DNA of 64,000 nucleotides, from assembly GCA_000827495.1 (NCBI GenBank), contig KN817518.1:26405-90404 (forward strand), read 5' to 3'. Under the pieces are notes generated by a model. That model did no database searches, was not told where the DNA came from, and saw only the letters and a program-made list of their open reading frames with translations. The first letter of the stretch is position 1. Each line of letters opens with the position of its first letter. This DNA is from Hypholoma sublateritium FD-334 SS-4 (lineage: Eukaryota; Basidiomycota; Agaricomycetes; Agaricales; Strophariaceae). Shown here in pieces: positions 18,126-29,474 of the stretch. The translations under genes were made by a program, and so were the position numbers.

Positions 18126-20172
18126 TCAAGTCGTCTGACTCAGTCGTCCGTATGAACAGCAGTGTCCATGAATCAACATTGGATCCTTCTGATATCTCTT
18201 GATATTTATCGGATTGCGCTGCAACCAGAGCAACCTTTTCGGAACACCGTTGTGATTTGTTTGAACGAAGCGCCCCATGGCTTTGAGCTGCGCGCGGTAC
18301 ACTCGCCCGGCAACCCCGTCACCAAAATCCTGCGTCCATTCCCATGTCATTGAAAGCGTGTGATAAAGCAGCCAGACTCTGCGTACCCATTGCCGAATGA
18401 TCGCAAGGTATACCTCTATCGCGCTCACAATTCCCAGCAGGGGGGGCCAGTGCGGATCTGGTCGCATTTCAGCAAGGGCATTTTGCAGCTCCGGAGTGGG
18501 CGTTGCGTGAGGAAGATACGAGTGCACCATAACCGCGAACTCTACACCGTCTGCAGGTAACGGGAAATAGGAAGACATTAAGACATGACCCTGGGATCGA
18601 AATAAATTTGCAGACGCACTCGGCATGGGTGGGTAGTCCTTACCAAGCCACCATCCCCTTGGCTTGCTGTGTGCCTTCTTTTTTATAGGGCTGATTAACA
18701 AAGTCGATAATTGAGCACTCCAAGTAGCCCGGTCAATATGGTAGACCTGAGACCGGTCGGAATCCACAAGAAAATCAGGAAGCGAGGCATGGAGGAACTC
18801 GACATGATTCCGATCCATATCATAGGTGAGGACTGGTGTCAAAACAGCCAACGCGACCTTGATTTCAGCTCTAGTCATAGTACCACACATAATTTGTAGC
18901 GCATCACTTGTCCAGGTCAACGGCCTAGTGAACATTTGCCATGCGAGAACAAAGGAGGTGGCTTGAATATCCACGACTTGGGAGAAAATATGTCGGTACA
19001 AAGCATCGAGCTGTGCAAATGGCGTCAAGCTGCCGGACGGTCGGAGTCCAAGCACAATCTTGAGCTGCTGGGCTGGGTGCTGGTTGGGATCGGATATGAA
19101 TTTTATCACGACTGATGCATAGATGAACTGCCCCGAAGCCTTCTGTAGAATCTTGGCTATATCTGCCTGCGCTGGCCAATTGCTTTCGCGGAGTTCCCTT
19201 CCGAAAGGATGGGTGGATCTTATCGTCGTAAAGGACTCATTAAGGAGGATGAGTATGTCTCTATCCGCGCGGTAGTCAGTATCCAACGGTAATTGAAGAA
19301 GAATATCTGAGAGTGCGGGCGACCTGAATTCAGTGTAGAGCTGATTCTCGACGCGGCTTCCGAAAAACGCGATCAAAGGAAAGGCTTGTTTCTTGATAAA
19401 CTTGGTGATAATTTGGATGAGTTTCACTTGTTCTCCATGACCAGTACACTCATCAACGCCATCGAGCAGGAAAACTAATGTCTTTTGCTTCCTCGAAGAC
19501 TCCTTCTGAAGTTGGAGGAGGGGGCCAAAGATGAGCGTCTCGAATTGTGTCTCGAGGGATTTGTTAAAGATGAGTGCGTCCGCCTGAATCCTTGGGATAA
19601 TTATCGACTGCAACTCTGGTATGCTCTCCATAAGTTGATAAGCGAGAGTAGCAACAACAGGATTCAGGCCATTTCGCGTAGAGTCGGTCCGGAAGAAAAA
19701 GAATCGGGCGATAGGAATGCCCAGCGATAGACACCGTTCGACAATAGATCGTCCTATCGCGGATTTTCCAGCCCCCGCGGCACCGTTGAGCCACAATACA
19801 TCTTTGATCCTTTTCTCGATGCATCTCATAATATCGTCAAGGACCGCCTGGCGGGTGTGGGGGTGGCATTTCGGTGCGTCCACGCTGTCGTTCGAGTCGA
19901 AAGCTGTTGTGGCTACGTGCGCCTGCAAATGCTTGAATCCGTCTGCGTGGAGGCATCACAGCGTGAAAACATGTTATCGGCGCTCCCAATTTCGATACAA
20001 AGCATAACATACCGTCCGCATCAGCGCATATGTGCCCCATCGATCCTTGGAAAGTAGGTACCGGTCCGAGTCGGCCACGAGTCGCATCGCCGCTGCTTCT
20101 CCGTCCAGCTTGCGAGGCTGCGGTGGATTGCAGTCGTCCACGGTCACTGGCTGGCTTGTTTTTTCGAGGCAT
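18126..20172 (-). CDS. NACHT-domain STAND NTPase (copy at 18-20 kb)
   Basis: STAND NTPases of this type act as intracellular sensors in fungi, often in non-self recognition. The apparent frame break near 19950 is an intron: exon 1 is 20172-20013, then GTATGT...CACGCAG (20012-19943), then exon 2 19942-18126. The protein has about 658 residues, or 639 if a second in-frame intron (18386-18330, GTACGC...GACGCAG) is removed, as its paralogue at 24 kb suggests. Visible motifs are ADDGFKHLQAHV, DAPKCHPHTRQAVL, Walker A GAAGAGKSAIGRS, FFFFRTDS, Walker B VFLLDGVDEC, FFGSR and the winged-helix signature FLHASLPDFLVDSDRS near the C-terminal third. No WD40, ankyrin or TPR array follows, and no N-terminal effector domain is recognised. 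It is closest to the copies at 29.5 kb and 1.4 kb. Confidence 0.78.
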
Positions 20173-23100
20173 TGTCGGAGACGATGGTGGAATGGGTAGT
20201 AAGACGTGCCGTGAGGCATGTTAGGCATGAATCAACAGGCAGTGCGAATACGGATGGTGTGCAATGCAGTGCAATTTGGACATGACCCTGCTGGGATCAT
20301 CATTGCATTTCTATTTCCAGGTCAATGAATGAATGATACTATCATTGGGCGATACACCTGCGAATCGTGCAATCCCTTTACTATGAAACTGTATTCTCAA
20401 TTCATTTATAGACCTAGTAGACCTTCAGTTGGAATGAGTATCGGGCTGATTCACCCTTGCTAATAACGAGTACTAAGTAGACACGCACTCGCAGGGACGC
20501 GGTCACACGCGGCGGACACGCGCAGCGGGTAAGCGGGCTATGCATGGTACGTGTCGGGTCCGCGGCGAGGACGGCCGCTTGGGCGTGTACAGCAGGTCGA
20601 CGTAGCTCGTCGCCGCGTGTTTCGCGTTGCGACGATGCTGGCGCTGCAGGGCCATCGCGGGCCGAGCAGCCGTGCGCTGTGCGTGCGCGTCTTGGACGCG
20701 GCGTAGAGGGCCGGGTAGCCTCTACTTATTGCTAGGTGAGCATCTGAATTCGATAGAGCCGCGCAAGAGCGGATATAAGAATATAAGATGGCGCGCCTCG
20801 TGTTTCTTGCGCTCGTAGGTACGCCCGCGCTATCTTGGCAGTACTTGTCCAGGCGTGACTGTGGGCGATCGCGCTCCTCGTGCACATGGCGGCGCGACGG
20901 AGGGTCTGCGCGTTGGGCGCAGACGGTTTGTATGCTACGTCTCCGGCGGATGGCACAGCCAGCACTTCTGCGTTCAGTGCGCGGTGGTAATAACTGGTCT
21001 TGAACTGGTCGTCGGTGCGTGCAACCATACTTATCTGGACCACGCGCGCGCAGTTGTAAGCCGAGCACGCCTACAAATAGCAGCGGCACACGCATAATAA
21101 GTACTACAGCATTCCGTCAACGAGATAGAGTAGAATACCTGCGGTTGGATGAGCATACGTTTTAAGCGCAGAGAAAAACCACTCACCGCTACTCACGAAC
21201 AACCATCGCCGAGGCACGCCGCAGCACTACCCATCCTTTCCCACTACCGGCCCCCGTGCCATCTCCACACATGTTCGACCTTCGGCGCGCTGGTCGCGGG
21301 ATGGACGACACTGTCCAATATCACAAACAAGGCGCAGAACATGGCCAGAATTTCGGAGAGTGTGCTCGGTCGGCCAGCACGAGAGGCGCGTCGGCGTGAG
21401 CGTCCGGTCCAGTGGCACTGTTGAGAGGACGTTGAAATTCTGTTGCTGGAGGACTTTCATTGGTGCAGAGATGGTACGGAACATAACAGACGCCCGCGCT
21501 GTCCAGTAGCGCGTTAACAGTCTGCGCGTTGTGCACATTGAACGTTGAACGTTGAGCGCCATCGCGTCTGTACCTCCCGGGGATGAGACTTCCGCGCGCA
21601 AGAGGCTACTCGATCTTCTCCTTCTAGGTCGTTATACACGGAGCGATGTTGTCGAGGCTAGACATGCCAGGGAAGCTCGCGCCGGGGATAGCGTGCATGG
21701 TTCTGACGAGGTCGAACGCGCTTGAGCGCGTGCTGCAGGACACCGTATCCCGCAGTCGTGTAGTTTGCGCCGGCGAGCTGGGAGTCATTACTAGGAGCTG
21801 CATAGTCATGCCTCTGACGCAGCGCGGTGCCTCTGACGCAGAGGGCTTTCAGTGCGTCGTGGTGACTGGTCAATGTCTAAGCCGCGTGCGCCTCATTGAT
21901 GCGTCAACCGACCGTGACCGTGCGCTGAGAGACGCGCTGGTTCGGACGGGACGCGCACTGTGCTGGGCTGTGTACTTGGACACTCTTCTACATTGAGGGA
22001 GAGCTGTGGATACCATTTGCGATAGCAAGTGGACAACGTGTCCCAAGCGTGTCCGGCCCGCGGCGCCAGTGTGGCGTGGGTACTTTGTACTTGGAGGCCG
22101 GCTAGGTCAGTTGGTAGAGCGTCGTGCTAATGACACGAATGTCTTGGGTCCGAACCTCAAGCGGGCCATATGTATTAGCCATATGTTTTGCTGCATGAGT
22201 CGTTCAATTGACTCATTCATGATTTCCTAAATTCCTGCTAGGCCCCGCATCTACATATGACCTAAACGTAAACGCGTAAACTTTTATGCATGATGCTCCA
22301 ATTCCCTCCCGGACAATCCTGACCGCAGTCCTCGCTAGTCCTCGCCTGCCCTTCGCTCCACTGCACACACATGTCCCGACGCGCGTCCTTCTCGAATTAT
22401 CCACTCCTCCGCCCAACACCACGCGAGTTCTGATGAACCACGATCAAGCGGAGAGCGTCCCGCTTTTACGGTCCCGCCTCCCTGGTACCTGCCAGCACCT
22501 CCGTCGACGCCTGCGCAGAGCGTTCTGTGGTATCCGCGGGTGGACATACCACGTGTCGCTCGAGGATACCGCTGGTTAGCGCGCCAGCGTCGCATCCGTG
22601 GACCCATCTAGCGCTCACCGCGCGTTCACCTGCTGTCTGGAATCCAATCCAAGCGCGGCGCTGTTGATACGACCCTTGCGCGCTGCCGTCTGCGCGCCCA
22701 TCGCCAATTGCTCGCACCTGCCGCCGAAATCTCCACGCTCCATCGAAATATTCGCACTCGGCGCGCTGAGTGGCAGCACGGCGCTGACGTACGTTCTGTG
22801 TCGTGCACTACGCGACGCACCATCATATCTGGAAGGGGGCGCAGCGTCCAGCGAGATTTCAACGGACGCGGCGTACGCGAGGGCGCGGGAATCTCCTCCC
22901 AGACACGCGCCATTGCACCAGACGCCAACGCCGAGCATCTCTCCCGTACGCATGTCCCTCTCTTGTCTGTCGGACTCTGTCCACCCGAGCGCCGGTGCAG
23001 AAGCGCCGACTCATTACAGAGAATCACGCGGCGGGCCAAATTCAAGCCGCTGCTCACCGTGAGCCTGACGCGTATTAGCCTGAGAAACTGCGCATCAAGT

Positions 23101-23875
23101 AAACGATTGCGCTCAAGGCAGGGACGGCGGGCGACCACGTGTGTGGGCCTGACCAACCATCGGTTCTGAATAACTACGTTGTCCCGAAGCGGCGCTCGTA
23201 CGCCTGTGAGTGGTTCGCCCCGGCGTTCGGTCAGCATGGCGATCAGCGTGGTTCGACAGGGGATGGTACGGAAAGACGCACATCACGCATGCGCTCCTCG
23301 GCGCTCATCGCGTTGGTCTGGTACTAGAGTGTATCAAAGCCCAGTGATCAAACGAACAACAACGACAGGCTTTGAATTCGGCCAGCCGTGCGGGATGTGC
23401 GTGTCAACCGAGTGGCATGGCTCGCGCTGTCGTTCTGAATGTACCGCGGTCTCATATATAAACACTGCTGAACCGCGCTCTTTCCACAGAAAAAATAGGG
23501 TATATGGAATTGAACTCTGCCCGAGCCTCACGGCTTCCCACCCGCCCCGTACATCACACGCGTCGCAATCCCGCCCCCACCGCCCAGATATACAGAGATG
23601 TAGAGCGCATATTCACGACACATATATTTTAGTATGTATAGCAAATCGATATATGAAATACCATGCACACCTCCGAAGGGCGTCAGGAATATGTGAATAA
23701 CTGAGGTATGAGGTTGGTAAAGGCGGAAATAAAGTAGGACAGAATGAAACACAGACAAAGCGAGAAGAGTATAAAGCGAAAAGGGTGCGATAAGAGTCCT
23801 GTACTAGACATTGATGTCGATTCGGAATGCTTTATATCCTGTCCACATCCCGTCAGTTTGCGTTCGATTAACCAC
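20173..23875. other. Decayed repeat-like tract without intact genes
   Basis: Only short, overlapping, GC-rich frames with frequent stops are present on both strands. Phrases recur loosely (GATGGTACGGAA near 21470 and 23264; CGCCCGCGCT near 20823 and 21490), suggesting degenerate copies of one sequence. A 14-bp direct repeat TGCCTCTGACGCAG is at about 21809 and 21828. The part near 20180-20300 is promoter DNA shared with the NACHT relic at 2.3 kb. A tRNA-Ile-like sequence is at 22096. AT-rich DNA from 23580 to 23875 is probably the 3' flank of the next NACHT gene. Confidence 0.45.
22096..22168 (+). tRNA. tRNA-Ile (AAT)-like, probably degenerate
   Basis: The 73 bases fold as a tRNA: acceptor GGCCGGC/GCGGGCC, anticodon stem TCGTG/CACGA with loop CTAATGA (anticodon AAT, Ile), and T arm TTGGG/CTCAA with loop TCCGAAC. 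There are mismatches in the acceptor stem (G5-G68) and in the D stem (GGTC against GAGC), and the T loop departs from TTCGAAT. The sequence may therefore be a pseudogene or a tRNA-derived repeat rather than a working gene. A TTTT run lies about 18 bases downstream. Confidence 0.5.
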
Positions 23876-26068
23876 CTATAGGCAACGCACCTTGGGCTCA
23901 GAATCCGCGCATATTTCTTCGGTAACAGCGGTAGTCTCCGCTGGCTGACTCTCGCCTTCAGCTTGACCCTTGATCTGTGCACGGAAAAACATCATTCGAT
24001 TCCCGCTGCTACACACTTCTGGATATATGCGCACCTTCTGCAGCGCATTCCTGCATTGAGAGAGCGCCTCGAGAGCGTTGTCATATTCCTGCTGCGCGGC
24101 TGCCATGGTTTGCTGCGCCTTTTTCACGCGTTCCGTGGCGTTTTCGAATCTCGCAGGGGCTAGATAATCGGATATATCAAATTTGCCGCTGAAAGCGCTC
24201 GCCAGCGTTTCAGGGCCCAGCTCGTGTCCACATCGGAGGAGGTATTTCACGCAACTATCCAGTGCCTGCCGGTTTACTGCATCGCCAAAATCCTGAATGG
24301 GTGATATCGTTTTTAGTATTACAGAATATGGAGGGATCAATATATATGCCACGACGCACCATTCGATGCAGAGTTTCAAGGTAATAGACCCAGTCCGAAG
24401 AATACTCCATGGACACACCTTCAACACAATCTGGGTCTGCAAGCCTGGTGTGAAATGCAATATATGCTTCGCGCAATTCCGGGCTGGGTTTTACGTAGGC
24501 AAAGAAAGGTGTGATGTTCTCGATGTCTGCGGATATATGAGTCTCCTTCCACTCAGATCGAGAAAGAACACGTACATGGATGCATAGTGTGTTTTACGCC
24601 GAGCCAAGAGGTCAATATACGTGTACTGTATGTGGCCCGATCAATGTGATACCGCCCCGAGCGTGCGGGATCAAGCAGGAAATCCGGGAGTGAAGCGTGG
24701 AGAAACTCCACCGTTGAACTAAATAAATCGGTACCGTGGCTGACAACAGACGACAAATCGGCGAGGGAAAGAGATAATTTACCGCCCCACAAGTCAAGGC
24801 CTTGCATGATGTACCAGATAATACTACTAGGGCTTCCAATAACAACGTAAGCCAGGACCATCATCGTCAAGTCGAGGTCCTGTACTTGAGAGAGTATGTG
24901 GTGGTATAAAGCATCGAGCTGGGCGAAGGGCGTCAAGGAACCAGCTGGTTTCAGCCCGCGCACAATGTCAAGCTGTGAGACAGGGTTGGAGCGAGGGACA
25001 GAGATGAATTTTATGACGACTGAACTATATATGAATTGGCCTGACGATTTCGTGACGATTTCTTGCACAAGCGCCGGTGCAGGCCATTCGTCCGGAATGA
25101 GGTGTTTGAAGGGGTGAGAGGCATGTATGTCAGCGAAGCTGTCGTCTAAAAATGTGCGGATATCCTCATCAGGCAGATAGTGTGCATCCAGTGCGAGCGG
25201 GTAGGTGTTCGTGTATGCCTTTGGCGAATGAAACTGGGCCTTGATCTGATTTTCCGGTCTACTCGCGAACAGGACAATTATTGGAATGGTATTTGATTGG
25301 AGGAGGCGAATGAGCGTGCTGATGAGCGTTCCTTGGTTCGCGTCTCCTTCGCATTCGTCCACGCCGTCGACCAGGAAAAGGATCGCCTTCTGGAAAGGTG
25401 ATTCTAGGTGGAGCTGGCGAAGGGGCTCGTAGATAAGCGTCTCGAATTGCGTCTCAAAGGATTGCTTGAAGATGAGCGGATCGGCTTGGATTCGTGGGAT
25501 AACGAGTGAAGCGAGATCGGGGATTTGTTTAATGAGCTGATTGACGAGCGTTGCGACGACGGGATGGATAGCATTTCGGTACGGGTCTGTGCGGAAGAAG
25601 AAGAATCTGGCGATGACGACGTGCTCCTGGAGACAGTGCTCCACGATAGAGCGGCATATGGCTGACTTCCCAGCACCCGCGGCGCCATAGAGCCATAATA
25701 CCCAGTGAATGCGAGTGGTCAAAAGGATGATCCAGTTCCATGTGTCGTCGAGAACGGCGGTGCGCGTATTGGGGTGGCACTTTGGTGCGTCACCCGCCTG
25801 TTGTGTAGCGTATGCGGTGGGCGCGACGTGCGCCTGGAGATGTTTGAATCCATCTTGATCACAGTCAGGTCGGAGGCACCATAGAGCATAGACACCTGGA
25901 TGAGAGCTCACCGTCAGCCTCGTGGCAATGATGTAAGGCCTGCGATGTCTGATTTTGCTGTATAAAGGTCCCTCCTGATATAACCATTCCCCCACCAGGC
26001 TGGAACATGTTTGCCTGCGGAGGGCTGTCGTTGGCGACAAGAGGTGGGTATACACTGCTAGATGGCAT
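23876..26068 (-). CDS. NACHT-domain STAND NTPase (copy at 24-26 kb)
   Basis: This is a STAND NTPase of the same family but more diverged. Inferred exons are 26068-25912, 25853-24598, 24551-24360 and 24292-23876 (673 residues), with introns GTGAGC...TCAAG (58 bp), GTAAAA...CTGAG (46 bp, less sure) and GTGCGT...TTCAG (67 bp, with a TACTAAA branch). The N-terminus has a Gly-rich motif GMVISGGTFIQQNQ like those that open many mushroom NLRs. Then come DGFKHLQAHVAPTAY, Walker A GAAGAGKSAICRS, FFFFRTDPYRN, Walker B LFLVDGVDECEGD, FASRPENQI and FLHASLPDFLLDPARS. The C-terminus ends in a coiled-coil-like stretch (ERVKKAQQTMAAAQQEYDNA) rather than repeats. All four inferred exons join in frame, so this copy appears intact. 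The second intron could instead be a frameshift. It lies divergently next to NUP42, about 350 bp away. Confidence 0.75.
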
Positions 26069-26416
26069 GTGTAGTCAGAAGAGAGATGTACACACGACTC
26101 ACGAGCGGCATCGACTGGGAATTACTCTATACTTGTACCCGGCGTGTGATGACATTGACAGGTGTATTGGTGTGGGGGCGGTGCACAGCTGTGCGCATTA
26201 GCCTTTAGGGCACTGAGGACGGAGGGGTTTGCGGACAGACGCATGGGCTGCTCGCGCGTGTGGGTTTCGTAGGCGCATTATTAGGTGTGGTGCGCGTCGG
26301 CGGGGCGCTAAAGACTTCTCAAGTTCAAAGTTTCTGGCGGAGTGGTTTATTACTATAATTAGCGATGCCGGCGTGACTGAGACTGACTAAGCCACCTTGC
26401 CTTGCCTCCTCCCACC
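26069..26416. other. Intergenic; duplicated TAF4 exon fragment
   Basis: At about 26245-26310 the plus strand matches TAF4 exon 4 (about 4094-4155), including TAGGTGTGGTGCGCGTCGGC, with small changes and a 3-base insertion that creates stops. It is a scrap, not a gene. The remainder presumably contains the divergent promoters of the NACHT gene and NUP42. Confidence 0.55.
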
Positions 26417-28514
26417 ATGGTGCGTGCCCCGCTGACCGCGCGCCGACGCGCTGACCGCCGCTTCGCAGGCCGTCTGCCAGTTCTTTCTACGCGGGCAATG
26501 TCGCTTCGGCGAGTCGTGCAGGAATGAGCACCCCGCGACGCCGCCCACCTCCGGGTTCGGCAGTGCGTCTCTTTCTCCAACTTTCTCCCCGCGAAATGTG
26601 CTGATCACGCCCGCAGACTCCTCCTGGACGCGTAATACTACACCGAGTGCCAACTCTAAGGATGTTCCATTCACGTGCGTTTCTTTCTGTCTAGCCACCG
26701 GCTGGCGCTGACTTCAAGCGGTTCGTATGCACTCAGCGCGGCGGCGATCCTGAGCGACCTCTCGGGCGACCAGCCCGTCTGGCTGCTCTCCTCCTATGGC
26801 CCCTCAAAGGCAGAGCCGTGCCTTCTCGCGGGAATCGACGAGTCGCCTGAGGAATTGCGTGTCAAGTACACGCTTGCGGTGAAGGCGGGAACGGGGAATG
26901 AATACGTGCGTGCGTTTGCCCGAGCCACCGATCTCTGAATGTCGACGTTTGTACACAGCTTCAATACGAGAACAATGCGATGAGCGCCGCGGATCGGGTG
27001 CGCGAGGTGTGTCTTTCCCTCTTATCATCTATCGAACCACGCTGACCCCGAAACTGCAGAACGCCCGCTCGAATCACCACCAGGCGTACGAGCAGGCGCT
27101 GCGGAACAGCGCCCAGGGATCGAGTCCCCCCGCCGCCTCTACTTCTGCATTCGGCAGCACCTCCACCCCCTCTGCCTTCGGAAGCTCCAGCACACCCTCT
27201 GCGTTTGGAAACGCTTCCGCACCCACCGCCTCAGCGTTCGGCAGCGGGGCGCCCGTCAAGTCTGCCTTCGGGTCTGTGTTCGGCGCGCCTACGCCCTCCG
27301 CGTTCGGTAGCACTACCGCCGCTCCCTCTGCGTTTGGGAGTACGAACACCGCGGCCCCATCCGCGTTTGGGAGCACGAACACCACCGCCGCCCCATCCGC
27401 GTTCGGCAGCGCGAACACTACCGCCCCTTCCTCCGCTTTCGGCCAGCCTGCGTTCGGCCAGCCTGCATTTGGGCAACCTACCTCAGCCTTCGGTCAGCCC
27501 TCAAATACAACCACTGTCCCCTCAGCCTTCGCCCAGCCCACCACCACCACATCAGCTTTCGCCCAACCCTCAAGTACATCAAGTACGACTTCCGCATTTG
27601 GCCAGCCTTCATTTGGCCAACCGAGCCTCGCCGCGCCCGCCGCGGGGAGCGGCGTGATCAAGCCCGCGTCGGGCGCGTTCAGCGCGTTTGCGGGGAGCGG
27701 GGCGAGTGCGTTTGGCGCCGCTCCGACGACGAGCGCGTTCGGCAGCACACCAACTACGACGGGGGCGTTTGGGGGCGGAGCACCGGCGACGACGAGTGCG
27801 TTCGGGAGCGCGGCGCCTGCCAGTGCATTTGGCAGCGCCGCTCCCGCGACGAGTGCGTTTGGCACCGCCACACCGGCATCAACGAGTGTCTTCGGCCAGC
27901 CCGCGTTCGGCCAGCCCGTCGGCGGCGCGCCGTCCGCGTTTGGCACTGCGGCGCAGCCCCAAGCCACGTCCGCGTTCGGGAGCGCCGCGCCCGCGCCTGT
28001 GCAGTCGGCTTTCGGCGCCCCTTCTACGTTCGGCCAGCCCGCTGCCGCCACCTCTACGCCCTCGGTGTTCGGCACGCCTGCGCCCGCGCAGACGCAATCA
28101 GTATTCGGCACCCCCTCCGCGTTCGGCGCGCAGAGCGCGTTCGGGCAGACCGCCGCCGCCGCCTCCTCAACGAGCTCCGCATTCGGCACCGCCGCATCCA
28201 CCCAGCCGCGGTCCGCGTTCGGCGCACAGAGCGCATTCGCGCCCACCCTCGCACCGCCCGCCATAACCCACTCCCCCTCCCTCACAATGCACTCGCCCTC
28301 GCATCTCCCCTCGCATTCGTCGCACCCGCCCAAAGTGCAGCTGGACTTCACAACGCTGCGCCGCGCGGCGCGCCCCGGCGCGAGCCCGTACGACGCGCAG
28401 CTCCCCGCGAACTACGAGGGAGTCCTCCCCAAGGACGTGATGGACGCGTTCAAGGCGATGAAGTTCGAGTGGGGCGGGGTGCCGGAGTGGGTGCCGCCGG
28501 CGGGGGTGCGGTAG
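26417..28514 (+). CDS. NUP42: FG nucleoporin, NUP42 / NUPL2 type
   Basis: NUP42 sits on the cytoplasmic face of the nuclear pore and binds Gle1 to help mRNA export. Inferred exons are 26417-26419, 26469-26562, 26617-26674, 26719-26905, 26959-26997 and 27060-28514 (611 residues); all junctions stay in frame. The first intron begins directly after the ATG. The N-terminus is a CCCH zinc finger (VCQFFLRGQCRFGESCRNEH; Cys4, Cys12, Cys18, His22). Next comes the conserved block LSGDQPVWLLSSYGPSKAEPC ... ESPEELRVKY. A long FG region (about residues 145-530) is built of SAFG, FGQP and TSAFGS-type repeats. The C-terminus (LPKDVMDAFKAMKFEWGGVPEWVPP) matches the short tail expected for Gle1 binding. The FG part is low-complexity and highly GC-rich, which gives long antisense frames that should be ignored. 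Confidence 0.88.
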
Positions 28515-29474
28515 CATTTCGGGAGGGGAAGGGAGGGTTTTTTGAAATGTTAGTCTTCGCATTTTACTGGTATCGCCGATTCTCTGCCGTCGTGCGCTCT
28601 CGATGGTTGTGATTATGGCGCTATGAACATATGAGCTATCTACACACGGCTGTCCGTCATTCACGCTTCCGTCGGGCGTCGTGTACTGTACGGGCAGTCG
28701 AGTTTGAAAAAGTTTTGATAACTCGGCACTTAATAATACTAGAGCGTAATACGGTACTCTATGGTGGAGACGGTGTAAGTAAAATCCTGTCAGAATTGTA
28801 CACTATGTATAAACTACTTTGATATGAAAACTGCTACATGGAGCGGTGTCGAGAATTCCATAGACATATTGGTACAGAATGCGCGCCATGAGAAATTCAA
28901 CTGGACACATTGAAAAGGGAAAGCATCGCACAGACCTGATACAGCTCGTGCACCATGGTTGACTCTTTACTTGGATTCCTTTTGGGGATAATGTATATGC
29001 TACAAATGACACTGTCTACGATTTTCTTGCTGCAAATGATCTCAGAAAAGATGAGAATATTCTACTAGGTAGGGAACATATACATCTTTACTCAGGGGGG
29101 AACTAAGTAAAGGAGAGGCAATACACAGAGGACCAGAGCGGAAGCATCGTCAGTGTGGCAGGAAGATGCTGACATGAAAGTGATTGCTACGGGTGAACGG
29201 AAATGGGAATATGTCAAGCACCACTTCCTTTTTGGGCGCTTAGAAACATTCAAAAATCTGGACGAGGGGTCGGGACCTTCTCTCCAGATTTAAGGTTTAG
29301 AAACTTCTTGAATTCGAGTCGTTTGAACTTGGTTGCCAAGTCCGACCATATCAGGACGCGGCACATCGGCAGAGGACCTTGAACGCCACATATCCAGAGT
29401 TAGATATTCAAGTTAGCGTTACAGTGGAAAGTCACTGTACACACTGCCTACCCGTTCTACCATTACCTCTGACC
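28515..29474. other. Intergenic, no gene recognised
   Basis: This is AT-richer DNA between NUP42 and the plus-strand NACHT copy. It contains no frame with recognisable features. The final 150 bp would hold the NACHT gene's promoter and leader; a frame open from 29379 includes an earlier in-frame ATG, but homology starts at the ATG at 29475. Confidence 0.4.

Noticed and set aside
19943..20012. Frameshift disabling the 18-20 kb NACHT gene
   Set aside because: A GTATGT...CACGCAG intron at the same codon phase as in the paralogues restores the frame.
20538..21601. Frames of 124-185 codons in the decayed tract
   Set aside because: They are Arg/Ser/Thr-rich without domains, overlap in several frames and are interrupted when extended.
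24293..24359. Frameshift in the C-terminal part of the 24-26 kb NACHT gene
   Set aside because: A consensus intron with GTGCGT donor, TACTAAA branch and TTCAG acceptor explains it.
27074..28351. Minus-strand frames across NUP42 (up to 285 codons, PNAEG repeats)
   Set aside because: They are antisense images of the FG repeats.
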